A stretch of 64,000 nucleotides of DNA from Selaginella tamariscina. Its lineage: Eukaryota; Streptophyta; Lycopodiopsida; Selaginellales; Selaginellaceae. Numbering within the stretch: the first letter of the stretch is position 1; each line of letters opens with the position of its first letter. The position numbers were made by a program, and so were the translations under genes. A model generated the notes under the pieces. That model made no database searches. It saw nothing but the letters and a program-made list of their open reading frames with translations, and had not been told where the DNA came from. The DNA is taken from positions 62,001 through 126,000 of the forward strand of contig PUQB01000665.1 of assembly GCA_003024785.1 (NCBI GenBank), given 5' to 3'. Shown here piece by piece: positions 1 to 9,905 of this stretch.

Positions 1-960
1 AATTTCTCTCTTTAACTTTCTTAAGTTAATATGTATAAGTCATAACTTAACTTTTTCTTTTTCAAATTAATATATCACATAGATACATACATATATATAA
101 GTTATTGTGTATATGATAACTTCTCTTTTAACTCTTTTTATTTGATGGGGATTCATGATAAAATACACATAATAAATTTATTAGAAGGACTTTCTCTTTT
201 GAAGTTATTGCGTGTATAAGATATCATATGGAATTTTTTTTATTTATCATTTAAGTGTGTGTGTTAAGTTAAATCTCCATCCATTCTTTCTCTTTCAAAT
301 TATTGCGTGTATATAATAACTTATTTCTTAGCTATTTAATGGATTATATATTGTCGGACCAGGCATGATTTACAACATGGACACACAAATTATATAAAGA
401 TTCTTTAGTTTATATTATTTACTAATAAATTACTCACTTTTATGATTAGCACAATGGCTTTAAAGGTAAAGTCCGGGTTGTGGATTCGATTATACTAGGG
501 TAACTTATTATCTATATTATAAAATGGGGCATATGTTTGTTTGTGACTTAAGATCTAGACAATCTTAATCTGCCTTCTTCACATTTCCCTTTTATGTTAG
601 GGTTTAAGAATTAACTTTAACCTTCTCGTAAATGACAAGATCTGAGCCGTCCTCTTTTGTGTTAATCTATTTAACTTTAACCTTTTAAAAAGTGGCGAGA
701 TAGTTTGAGGTTATCGTTAGAGTTATCCAGAAAGTGTAATTTCAACCCTTATACGTGACAATATCTGAGTTGTCCTGTTGATATTAGGATCGTCTAAAAA
801 AATTAAATTTAGCCTTGTTATAATCGCAGTTAGCACAATGGCCCTAAGAAAAAGTTAAAACACTCGTAAGTGTCATCCCTTTTAAAACATTGTCAGTCAG
901 ATATTATATATACTGAAACAAGTAAAGGGAAAATGAAATCATCACATGGATATGCGTATA
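1..960. other. AT-rich DNA without a recognisable gene
   Basis: No open frame of coding character is visible. The stretch is made of T-rich and A-rich tracts with several near-repeats of a word like TTATTGCGTGTATA (about 110, 205, 300). Around 600-760 there are two related segments containing TTAACTTTAACCTT and an AAGAT/CGAGAT word, suggesting a small internal duplication. Positions about 880-935 match the region just upstream of the second MADS copy (about 9540-9620), partly in inverted orientation, so the right end belongs to the rearranged MADS block. Confidence 0.5.
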
Positions 961-999
961 TATAATATATTGCCAGTCCCAGAAGGCAGTTCATCATTT

Positions 1000-2165
1000 G
1001 AGCCATTATGCACCATCGTAAGATACATCTATAACACTCATATGCATGTATAAGATAAAACACACAGGAGAGAATCGCAAAGTAAAGTTATACGCTCGTT
1101 AGAGTTGACCATAAGGATTCGACCTTATATGAAAAATGCACAGGAATGAAATGAAAGAAAATAAAAATTCTGCATGCTCACCTTCATGCCCCCCATTTGC
1201 AACTCTTGCTGTTGTCAAGGTTAACACGTTTTAGAGAAGAACAGGAATTCTACAACAAAACCACAAACTACATACCTTACGGAGCCGTATGTATCTTCAA
1301 GCTGCTTCAGCCCCTCCATATCAAGCGCTCCAATATGCTCTTCGAAGAAACTGCAAGCAAAATATATAAACTTTGCCACATCCATAAGACTTGGAGTCAC
1401 CTACCGGCTTTTTTCAGCCAAGCCTCCTTCTCCTTTTGGCTTTCTGTCACATCCCTATAATGCTCCTGGACATATAGAAAAGCTTCTAGCTACTCTTAAC
1501 AGTAGTGAGACATCACTTATTATGTACCAGGCTGTCATAGTTGGAGTTGCTATCAAACAAAAACAACCAGTCAAGAACAACTTGAAGTGTCTATGTATGT
1601 TTCTATTTGCATGCACATGCAAACATGCATTCATTCTCTCTCTCTTTATCAGTTTAATAAACTATACGAAACTCACCAAGATTCTTCTTCTTTAACCTCA
1701 TGATCACTAGGACGTATCTTATTGAGGATCTGCAGTGGGAAACCAACACGTAATGGAGTTTAGCACGAAGACTAGGTAAATACAGCCGGACTTACTTTTT
1801 CGGATGCAACCCGCCTGTAATCAGGAAAGACCATCGTAAGTGAAACACCAGCATATGTAAAAATGGAATTTTACCTCTTGTTTTTTTCATCCTGAGGCAG
1901 CGAAATGAAATTGGAAATGGTTTCCTCAAATCTGCAAGTATCAAGGATCTTGTATCATGAAAATGTATATAGTAAAATCATATCTGGGACGAATGGAGTA
2001 CCTTCCGTCCGCAGGATAGATGGTGACCTCGCCAGCCGAAGAGGACGTGATCAAGGCAACATCCGTATCACACAGAGTAGAAAGATCCAAAGCCTCCTTC
2101 AGGAGCCCAGCTCTTATGTTGTTATAACAACGTTGGTGACATCCACGGTCTTCAATCTTTTTCAT
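1000..2165 (-). pseudogene. MIKC*-type MADS-box gene, inverted 5' part (copy 1)
   Basis: Read on the minus strand this holds the first half of a plant MIKC*-type MADS-box transcription factor gene. Exon 1 (about 2165-2002) encodes most of the MADS domain, including LCDTDVALITSSSAGE. Exon 2 (1931-1875) encodes the start of the I region (FEEIISNFISLPQDEK). Short exons follow at about 1814-1796 and 1729-1697. A K-domain-like exon lies near 1354-1280 (EEHIGALDMEGLKQLEEYI). The exon 1 to exon 4 frames join cleanly here, unlike in the sister copy at 9722-12096. The first eight codons, including the start, are lost at the 2165 junction, and the 3' exons are missing. Beyond 2166 the next piece of the gene runs in the opposite direction, so this copy suffered an inversion inside the gene. 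The MIKC* assignment rests on the many short I-region exons and the LPQDEK motif, as known for that family. Confidence 0.75.
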
Positions 2166-2411
2166 TGCCAGCTTCCAACGAGCTTGGTTTCTTTTCTCAA
2201 TCGAGGTACTGTCAAATTCCTTACACTTGAGTTGTTAGTGTTAAGCCTACCCTTCTACAAGACTTTGCTAACAGCATTAAACTCTGGATGTATATGTTCA
2301 TGGTTGTTCTTTCTTTGCCTTTACGTATACACACACATGTACTGACGTGGAACATACGTACAGAGCAACTTCATCATGCAACGAGTGTAGGGTCTTTCCT
2401 CAAACAAGGTC
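2166..2411 (+). pseudogene. MADS gene exon 8-9 fragment (copy 1, plus orientation)
   Basis: This stretch matches about 10925-11172 of the second MADS copy in direct orientation: the end of the exon that reads NELGFF, the following intron, and the short exon ending CTCAAACAAG. It abuts the inverted exon 1 at 2165, which places the two halves head to head. No open reading frame of its own is expected. It ends where the shared AT-rich repeat begins. Confidence 0.7.
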
Positions 2412-2432
2412 ATGTGCATAATGGCTCAAACA

Positions 2433-3300
2433 ATCTTAGAGACATGATTGTAATAATTACATAATCATAAACTTTATATTAAATTCTTTAAACCTCTTAA
2501 TAAGAACCCATTTAAGTAAATTCTTACAATTTTTATCAATAACAATTTTATTGTTTTATTATTAACAAAATAACAAGCATTAATGTTATGTAAGAACTTA
2601 AGACTTGACTTATCTATTTATATTTATAGCTTATCTAGTTATATTTACAAGTTAAATTAACTTTTAAATGAAAATTTATTAAAAAGTTTAACTTTTATGT
2701 TAATTTATTTAAATTATATTTTAAATTAATAACAAGATAAATAAAACATGTTTTACATGTTAAAGGTGCTCAAAGAGATATATAATTCAATTTACATGAA
2801 TGATTGCGTGTGAAAAGTTATTCAAAACTCATCTATTTGTATTTTCAAGTTAAAGTACGTTCTATCCTTTAGATTTTTAAAATAAAATAAAAATTTTGTT
2901 TCTATTTTATTAATATAAATGAACTTTTATGATTTTTATCAATAACAACCTTGTTGTTTTATATAGTGAGAACTTAGGATTTGAATTATTTGTTTATATT
3001 TACAAATTAAATTTTATATCTTTTTCTTAAAATTTTAAAATTAAATAAAAAATTAATTCTTATGTATGTTAATTAATTTAATATTATATTTTAATTTAAT
3101 AACACGTTAAATACAACATGTTTATATGTTCAGATAGAAATATATAATTCAAATTACAAAATGAACAATTCAGATTAGCAAAACCAACTCATGTGGAGAG
3201 TTATTCATAACTTATCTATTTGTATTCATAAGTTAAATTATAAATCTTATTGTTGAAAATTTTAAAATGAAATAGAAATTATTAGTTTTATTAAATTATA
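2433..3300. repeat. AT-rich segmental duplication, copy 1 of 2
   Basis: This block starts at AGACATGATTGTAATAATTA and matches about 24827-25690 base for base over long stretches, with scattered indels. It contains no gene. Its own sub-blocks (ATCTATTTGTATT, GTTAATTAATTTAA, ACATGTTTTACATG) recur every 400-500 bases through 2433-4583, so the block is itself an old internal repeat. Confidence 0.75.
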
Positions 3301-3715
3301 TATATATATATCAATACCAACCTTGTTTTATATATTTGGTCCTATTAATAAAAAAAAAACCAAAGCGTGAAATAATTTATTATAACTTAAGACTTGGCTT
3401 ATCTATTATAGTTATAATTTATTTATTTATATTCACAAATTATATTTATTTCTTGAAACTCTTAGTATGAAATTATTTTTGTGTTAATTAATTATAATTT
3501 TAATTTATAACACGTTTTACATGTTACACATGATTGAAAAAATTACATTACACAAATACAAAATAGATGACAAAGATATGAAACACACTTTCCTCACGTG
3601 ATGTAATGTGCAAGTGTTGTGGATACCTCACATGTGTGTGTGTCTAAATATATATTTCGTTATAATCTAAGGTTATGACCATTTCATTTTCTCTTTAAAC
3701 TGTTGCATCTTGTGC

Positions 3716-4583
3716 TTAAGACTTGACTTATCTATTTATATTTATAGCTTATTTATTTATATTTACAAGTTAAATTAATATCTTATTCTTTAGCTTTTGA
3801 ATGAAATAATTTTTTAAATTTTTTTATGTTAATTAATTAAAATTATGTTTCAACTTAATAACAATAAATAAAACACGCTTTACATGTTTGACGTGCTTAG
3901 AGAGATTTATAATTCAAATTACACGAATGAATGTGTGGGAAGAGTTATTAAAAACTTAATTTTTTTTTTCAAGTTAAAGTATATATCTTATTCTTAAAAA
4001 AAAATTAATATTAATTTTTATTTTAATAATATAAATAAACTCTTTATAATTTTAACAATAACAACCTTATTGTTTTATATAGTTGGTCTTATTAACAAAA
4101 ATAACATGGATTAATGCTACATGAGAAGTTAAGATTGACTTATTTATTTATAATTATGACTTATCTATTTATATTTATAAATTAAGACTTTTAAAATTAA
4201 ATAAAACTTAACTTTTGTATTACTTAATTAATATTATAGTTTTAACTTAATAATATGAAAATAACAACATGTTACGGTAGAGATTTATAACTGGAACAAA
4301 TGCATGTGGAGAGTTATTCAAATCAGATCTATTTGTATTCATAAGTTAAAATATATTCTATTGTTTAAAGTTTTAAAATTAAATAAAAAAGACTATTAAG
4401 TTTTATTTAATTAATATAAAACAAACTCTTCTAATGTATTGGTCCCATCAATAAAAAAAAATAAGGATTAATGCAGTGTGAGAAATAATTTAATTATAAC
4501 TTAAGACTTGTATTTATATGAATATTCTTGAATGTTTTTAAATGAAATAAAAGAAATTAATTTTGTGTTAATTAATTAGAAAT
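3716..4583. repeat. AT-rich segmental duplication, left part
   Basis: This block, together with 9189-9420, matches the uninterrupted stretch about 47030-48020. The paralogue at 47.8 kb reads straight through the point where the family 1 transposon sits here, so it acts as an empty site. No gene is seen. Confidence 0.75.
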
Positions 4584-4732
4584 TGTGAGAGCTCGGAATA
4601 TAGAAACATGTATTTCATTAACCCCAAAACCCTAACTTATGTACAAGAGCGAGTGATCCAGATTGAATCCAATCTGATGGCTATCAAAATCCATTACGAT
4701 GTGCACATGCAGCCGTACACGTGGATCTTACA
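4584..4732 (-). repeat. LTR of family 1 copy A (3' LTR)
   Basis: On the plus strand it begins TGTGAGAGCTCGGAATAT and ends GGATCTTACA, about 149 bp. It matches 9029-9188, 52036-52190 and 55029-55189. Right after it, CATCCCTCCTCTC on the plus strand is a purine tract on the element's own strand, the expected priming site for plus-strand synthesis, which fixes this as the 3' LTR. Confidence 0.8.
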
Positions 4733-4899
4733 TCATCCCTCCTCTCAAAAGGATGTCAGTTGGTTAGGGTTCTTTGGTAGATGGGCCCGGATCTGAAGGA
4801 ACATTAGGAGGCACTGGTGGATTTGTAAGTGGCACAACTTATTCTTATTGCACAAAATACTTCAATTGTTGCATGTGCAATCTTGGAGAATCGAGTTGA

Positions 4900-5900
4900 A
4901 TGTCGTGTCGAACCTCATAAACCTGCGGCCTTACTTGCCGTAGCACTCGATACGGTCCTTTCTACTCTCTTAGTTAAACTACGTACCGTAAACTTGGGAA
5001 AACAAACCAACACCAGTTCATCAACCTTGTACTCCGAAGGAGGACGATGGTGCAAATTGTAGTGTTGTTGTTGTCCTACTTATACGTAGCCCAAGTGTTA
5101 TGCTGACTCCGCATAACCAATGGAAGAATGCTCGTCAGATACCGATCCCACAACCTAGCATCAGTAGCACGTGGTAACCGAGAAGGCAAACCCAACTCCG
5201 TCAGCAACATCGGGTCATGACCATACAAGAGCTTATATGGGGAAGTACCAATGGAACTTGTACTCCAGTGACATAAGCATATCGAAGAGACGATAGATAA
5301 CTATCCCAATCCGAATGTTGAAAGTTCACATACTTTGCAATCATCCCCTTTAAGATTCTGATGAGCCGTTCCACCAAACCATTTATTTGAGGATGATAAG
5401 CACTTGTGAAAGTGTGGCGTATCCCTAGTCAAGACGTTAAAACATGAAATGCCTCAGCCATAAATGCCGGACCATTGTCCGAGAGAATTCACTCCGGACA
5501 AGAATGTTGAAACACGACCCGATTAAGGAGAAATTGACCAACATCAGAAGCAGTCACACTAGCAAGAACACCAACTTCTACCCAACGAGTTAGGTAGTCA
5601 AAAGCAATAATAACGTACTCATTGCCAGCAGTTGACCGCGGAAAAGGTCCTATTAAATCAAATGCCACCAACTCAAACGAATGCAAACCTGCAATTGACT
5701 CCAACCGTCTTCCGAAGCACATGGGGGAGTATTGTGAGCTTGGCACCACACATAACTACGCACATACCAAATCACATCTCCCTGCAACTCTAGCTAATAA
5801 AAAGATTTACGCAACTTCTCCATCACACGACGATGTCCCATGTGCTCGCCAAGAATAGGAAAGTCATGGTAAGCATGGAGAAAGTGTGAAATGAAGACTG
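4900..5900 (-). pseudogene. Integrase region, family 1 copy A
   Basis: The minus-strand frame at 5749-5489 reads VAFDLIGPFPRSTAGNEY and IIAFDYLTRWVEVG, the integrase catalytic core containing two of the acidic residues of the D,D,E triad. Weaker matches continue to the left to about 4900 in other frames. The zinc-binding N-terminal part lies to the right (about 5760-5860) and is broken. Integrase joins element DNA to the chromosome. This copy cannot encode it because stops and frameshifts fall every 100-300 bases. Confidence 0.7.
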
Positions 5901-6429
5901 AAGGCACTACCAACCACAAATGATCATTTGGATTAATCCCCACAAAATAAAGAAGGTCGTCCTAAATGCGATATTGCAAATGTAAATGCCTGAAAGGCAA
6001 GTCATCAACAAGTGATGCAAGATTCTCAAACCCATCACGAAGTCTTCGAATTCATGGCTCAAACTTTTGAACTTTTCGAACTTCATTCAAAAATGGCAAA
6101 TCTAACTCTACATTTTGTGGACACTGAATGTCAAGCACAACAATTACAGATGGTACAAAATCTTCGTCTCAAAAGTCCACTGATGTCGGAACAATTGGCT
6201 CCTTCGGGGCAGAAGAAAAAAGAGAAGGTGGAAGAAGAGCTCGATAAAGAGCATCAACGTCAGCCATGGAACTCCCTGGGCGATGAACAACTTCGAAATC
6301 GTAAATTTAAAGCTTCAAGGCCCACCAAGCAGTATGACCAATCAAATTTTTCCGCTTCAATAACGAATGATTGCTGCATGGTCACCTTCCTAACAACGTT
6401 TGAGAACCATGCAAGTAGGCATGGAACTT

Positions 6430-7250
6430 CTCAAAACCTCAAACTGCTGCTAGACACTCCTTTTTTGTTGTGGAGTAGTTCACCTCTACTGGTTGCAACA
6501 TATGGCTTATGTACATAATGAGATATTGTTGACCAGGCACACTCGTACTTTCCTGCATTAATACACCCCCAAGACCGATGTCAGAAACATCTAAGTGTAA
6601 GATGAAAGGACGAGTGTAATCCGGGTACGCCAAAACTAGAGGAGTCATCAACAACTCTTTGAGATCTGCAAATGCTTGCTTGCAATCCTTATACCAAAAA
6701 AAGAAGTCATTGATGACTTTAGCAATGCCCGCAACGGTGCAGTATGATCCAAAAGATGATTCACAAAACGACCCAGATATTGTACCTTGCCAAGAAAGCG
6801 TTGCACATCATTCACACACTTTGGCATCAGGAACTTCAAAATTGCAACTAGTTTGTTGAGATCGACTTGTGTACATCACCGACATGCTCCTTTCACGTTC
6901 CATCCGAGTGAATTAAACATCATCGATGAAGTCGGCAGTCACTTCCGTCATATCACAAAGAACCTTGTCCATTATAAGTTAGAAAGTTGCTGAAGCATTG
7001 CTCAAACCGAAAGGCATCATCAAGAACTCGTACATGCCAAATGGTGTCCGAAAAGTAGTCTTGGGAATGTTCATATTGGCCATCGGAACTTGCCAATATC
7101 CAAAGGCAAGATCTAACTTTGGTGATCCAACGGCTCCGCCTTAGTTGATCCAAAAGGTCTGCAGTATGAAAAGTGGGTACACATCTGAAATAGTTACATT
7201 ATTTAATGAGCGATAGTCAATGTAGAATCGAATGTTCCCATCCGACTTTG
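6430..7250 (-). pseudogene. Reverse transcriptase / RNase H region, family 1 copy A
   Basis: On the minus strand the frame at 6839-6648 reads VNDVQRFLGKVQYLGRFV, the connection after reverse transcriptase. The frame at 6654-6439 reads YTRPFILHLDVSDIGLGG and then a stretch ending KKECLAAV, the start of RNase H with its first catalytic aspartate. The better preserved sister at 63705-63085 confirms the assignment. The upstream RT palm is scattered over three frames between 6860 and 7250. Confidence 0.75.
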
Positions 7251-7699
7251 TTACAAGATGATGTTCGCATGCTCAAGGACTTTAAGATTTTTGGATAACA
7301 CCTTTTTCCAACATTTCTTTAACATTCGCTTGTAAGATCTTGAGCTCCTTTGGTGATTGGCATTGAATAGGTACCTTGATTGGCCTAGCATCCCTAATTG
7401 GAATAGGGTGGCGTGTCGCAATTTGGCACCAGATGACAAGTCGAAGTTGAAAAGATCAGCATACTCCTTTTTGAGTAGACCAACTATAGCACGACGATCA
7501 TTTGATGGATCCAGAGAGGGAAATGAAGAACATGAAGGGAAGATGGTTGGAAATAAAAGTAAAATAAAAGTGATGCAAGCAGATGGATGAAATGGAATAG
7601 AAGTACAATAAAGAGAGTCAAACAAGGGGGAGACTTTTCGAAGTCACATTTAGCATGATTGTGAGTCAACCAATCCATATCAAGAATAAGGTGAAAAGC

Positions 7700-7900
7700 T
7701 TAATTTGAGCTCAAGCTCACGATCATCCACACGAACAACAATGTTAACTCATTGCCGTACAGAATGAAGACTGGTTCTATCGCACGACGCAAATGAAGGC
7801 TGCAATGTGTAGCAATAGATTGAAAAATATAGGATAAACTCGAACATGTATTGACCAACACTGAAAAGAAAACAGGACGTGGCAATCGAGCTTGAAAAGT
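7700..7900 (-). pseudogene. Retropepsin remnant, family 1 copy A
   Basis: The minus-strand frame around 7885-7750 reads VLVNTCSSLSYIFQSIATHC, which has the spacing of a retroviral-type aspartic protease (normally V-L-V-D-T-G followed by a short hydrophobic run). The catalytic triplet is NTC here instead of DTG, so the catalytic aspartate is gone. The fit is by motif only. Confidence 0.5.
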
Positions 7901-8104
7901 GAAGACCGGATGAACTGATGCTGAGTGAACCTCTTGATGATACTCTCAAAAAAAAGATGGAGGGATCACTAATTTATTTGCACAAGGACCCCCCTCTACT
8001 CGTGTGATTTGTCATTTCTCGAAAGATCCACCGCATCAAGACCTTCTACTGCAGCAGAACCTGCCAAGGCCTCCACCCCTAAAATGGGGATGCCAATCAG
8101 GAAC

Positions 8105-8629
8105 CTATTGACAACGCCGATACATGTGTCCAACCTTATCACATGCCCAACAACGAACTGTACGTCCACGGGCCCAACCTTGTGCTGGTACACGAGCAGT
8201 AATAGCATCAACCTCCAATGGAGCAGGTCCATCCCTAACATAAAGTAGAACAAGAGAACGTGAAGGTGCAAGTGGGAGAGATGACAACCCATATCGTTGT
8301 GCCAGCTTCAAAGCATCGTCAAGAGTCACTAGAGCTAGTGGATGCACAAGCTCCACAAGGTCTTGACGAAGTGTTAGCCACAACATACCTAATTTAATGC
8401 ATTCCAACATGTTAGGTTTTGCACGTAACAAAAGGCTCCGAAAGCGAACACCAAACTGCATCACTAACTTAGATGGCTCTTGACGAATACGATGCAACTG
8501 CTGAAAAACATTGTCACAATGTCCGCATGCCCAAATGCCTATTTGAAGATCTCTAGAAGAATACTTTAATCTCCACAAGTTGCAATGTCCAGACCATTGT
8601 ACCACTGCAACGCCATCCCTTAAAGACAA
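8105..8629 (-). pseudogene. Gag fragment with CCHC zinc knuckle, family 1 copy A
   Basis: The open minus-strand segment of 174 codons has the helical character of a retrotransposon gag capsid (for example VFQQLHRIRQEPSKLVMQFG and LRQDLVELVHPLALVTLDDA). It ends in a zinc knuckle C-WA-C-DKVG-H-MYRR-C (C-X2-C-X4-H-X4-C), which binds the element RNA. The capsid N-terminus lies to the right in other frames and is not intact. The segment then shifts frame toward the protease remnant. Confidence 0.75.
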
Positions 8630-9010
8630 GTAGGAAACTTACGCAAACACTGAACACTGTCTCATGAAATGATATGTAACAACCACAATGAAATGGTCAA
8701 ATCAATGGTACACATCATCTCCAGGATTTCCGCGAAAGAAATCCGGCCGGACACGAGGGTTTGCAACATGAACAGGAGGAGTACCTTGGGCTGTAAATAC
8801 TGCCATCAGTTGAGAGTGATTATTCAGTTGCATCCACATAACATTCAACAACTACAATAGACAAAGGATTTGCATGTTGTGGATCTATGAATGAAGAAAG
8901 GACAAAATCTATAAGAAATGAATAGATCTAGGCAATGGAAAAGCTAGATTTAAAAAGACAAAAAAATCAACAAAAAAAACACAAATCCCTCTGTAGGGAC
9001 AATTAAAGAT

Positions 9011-9028
9011 GCCCTTCACCTTCACCAA
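9011..9028 (-). other. Putative primer binding site, family 1 copy A
   Basis: Directly inside the right LTR the minus strand reads TTGGTGAAGGTGAAGG. The TGG start next to the LTR is what a tRNA 3' CCA end would pair with. I cannot say which tRNA. Confidence 0.45.
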
Positions 9029-9188
9029 TGTGAAAGCTCGAAATATATAAATGTGTATCTCATTAGGCCCAAAACCTTAACTTATATACAAAAGCGAGTA
9101 GTCTAAATTAAATCTAATTCAATGGTTATCAAAATCTACTACATTAATAATAGCATGTGCATATGCAGTAATACACATGGATCTTATA
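9029..9188 (-). repeat. LTR of family 1 copy A (5' LTR)
   Basis: About 160 bp, plus strand TGTGAAAGCTCGAAATAT to CATGGATCTTATA. It differs from its partner at 4584-4732 at many positions and by small indels, so the insertion is old. Confidence 0.75.
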
Positions 9189-9721
9189 AAATTATATTTT
9201 AAAATTAATAACATGATAGACGCAACACGGGTTACGTGTTACATGTTACACGTGATTGAGAGTCTACAAGAATAAAACAAATAGACAGTTCAGATATAAT
9301 GGGACACATTTCCGAGTAACATGTCATGTGCGTGCTGTGGGTAGTATATATATTTCCCCACAGTCTAGGGTTACGACCGTTTCATTTCTCTGCAAACAGC
9401 GGCATCTCTTGTACGCCTAGGCGGAATTTCTAGTTGGGTGAGATTTCTAGGGTTAGCGCCAGCTGTGGGACGCCCAATCCGGAGAGCCCCTTCCAAAATT
9501 GTGGGAATTTCGCTCTGAAACATTGTCAGATTTCACTCTAAAACATTGTCAGTCAGATATTATATATACTGAAACATTGTCAGGTTGCGCATATGCATGA
9601 TTTCATTTTCCCTTTACTAATATTTATTAATATCTATTAAAGATGTCATCTATAAAGTGTTCATCTTGGTGTTCTATTGGTTGAGGGTCAGTGCAGATAC
9701 ACAGAAACAGAAGCAGCGTCA
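9189..9721 (+). promoter_or_regulatory. Upstream region of MADS copy 2
   Basis: 9189-9420 is the right-hand continuation of the duplicated AT-rich block (paralogue at 47850-48010). From 9420 the sequence becomes GC-richer and contains CTAGGGTTAGCGCC and GGGACGCCC words, then two near-repeats of AACATTGTCAG (about 9520-9590) ahead of the MADS start codon at 9722. This is the plausible 5' leader and promoter, but I see no convincing TATA box placed at a known distance. The gap without a coding exon is about 530 bases. Confidence 0.4.
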
Positions 9722-9905
9722 ATGGGGCGGCGTAAGCTGACAATGAAAAAGATTGAAGACCGTGGATGTCACCAACGTTGTTATAACAACATAAGAGCTG
9801 GGCTCCTGAAGAGGCTTTGGATCTTTCTACTCTGTGTGATACGGATGTTGCCTTGATCACGTCCTCTTCGGCTGGCGAGGTCACCATCTATCCTGCGGAC
9901 GGAAG
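9722..9905 (+). pseudogene. MADS-domain exon
   Basis: The exon covers the roughly 60-residue MADS domain. The second half (LCDTDVALITSSSAGE) matches the family pattern LCD-x-DVALI-x-S. The segment that is usually rich in Lys and Arg at positions about 22-31 is here HQRCYNNIRAGLLKEA, so most of the basic residues of the DNA-binding helix are gone. The missing G near 9818 puts the C-terminal third out of frame. The donor site is GGAAG|GTACTC at 9905. Confidence 0.75.

Larger units (their letters stand above)
4584..9188 (-). mobile_element. Ty3/gypsy retrotransposon, family 1 copy A, decayed
   Basis: This is an LTR retrotransposon on the minus strand, bounded by two very short LTRs (4584-4732 and 9029-9188). 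Reading on the minus strand from the right, the order is LTR, a putative primer site, gag with a CCHC zinc knuckle, a broken protease, reverse transcriptase, RNase H, integrase, a purine tract and LTR. That order (integrase after RNase H) is the Ty3/gypsy arrangement. All reading frames are interrupted. The insertion point can be read from the empty paralogue at 47.83 kb, where TAGAAATTATATTTT is continuous; an AAAT repeat flanks both ends here. Related copies lie at 34790, 52036 and 55029. Confidence 0.85.

Noticed and set aside
511..545. TCTATATTATAAAATGGG resembles a Helitron 5' end
   Set aside because: No 3' hairpin with CTAG-type end, no Rep/helicase and no second copy was seen, so a chance match is more likely.
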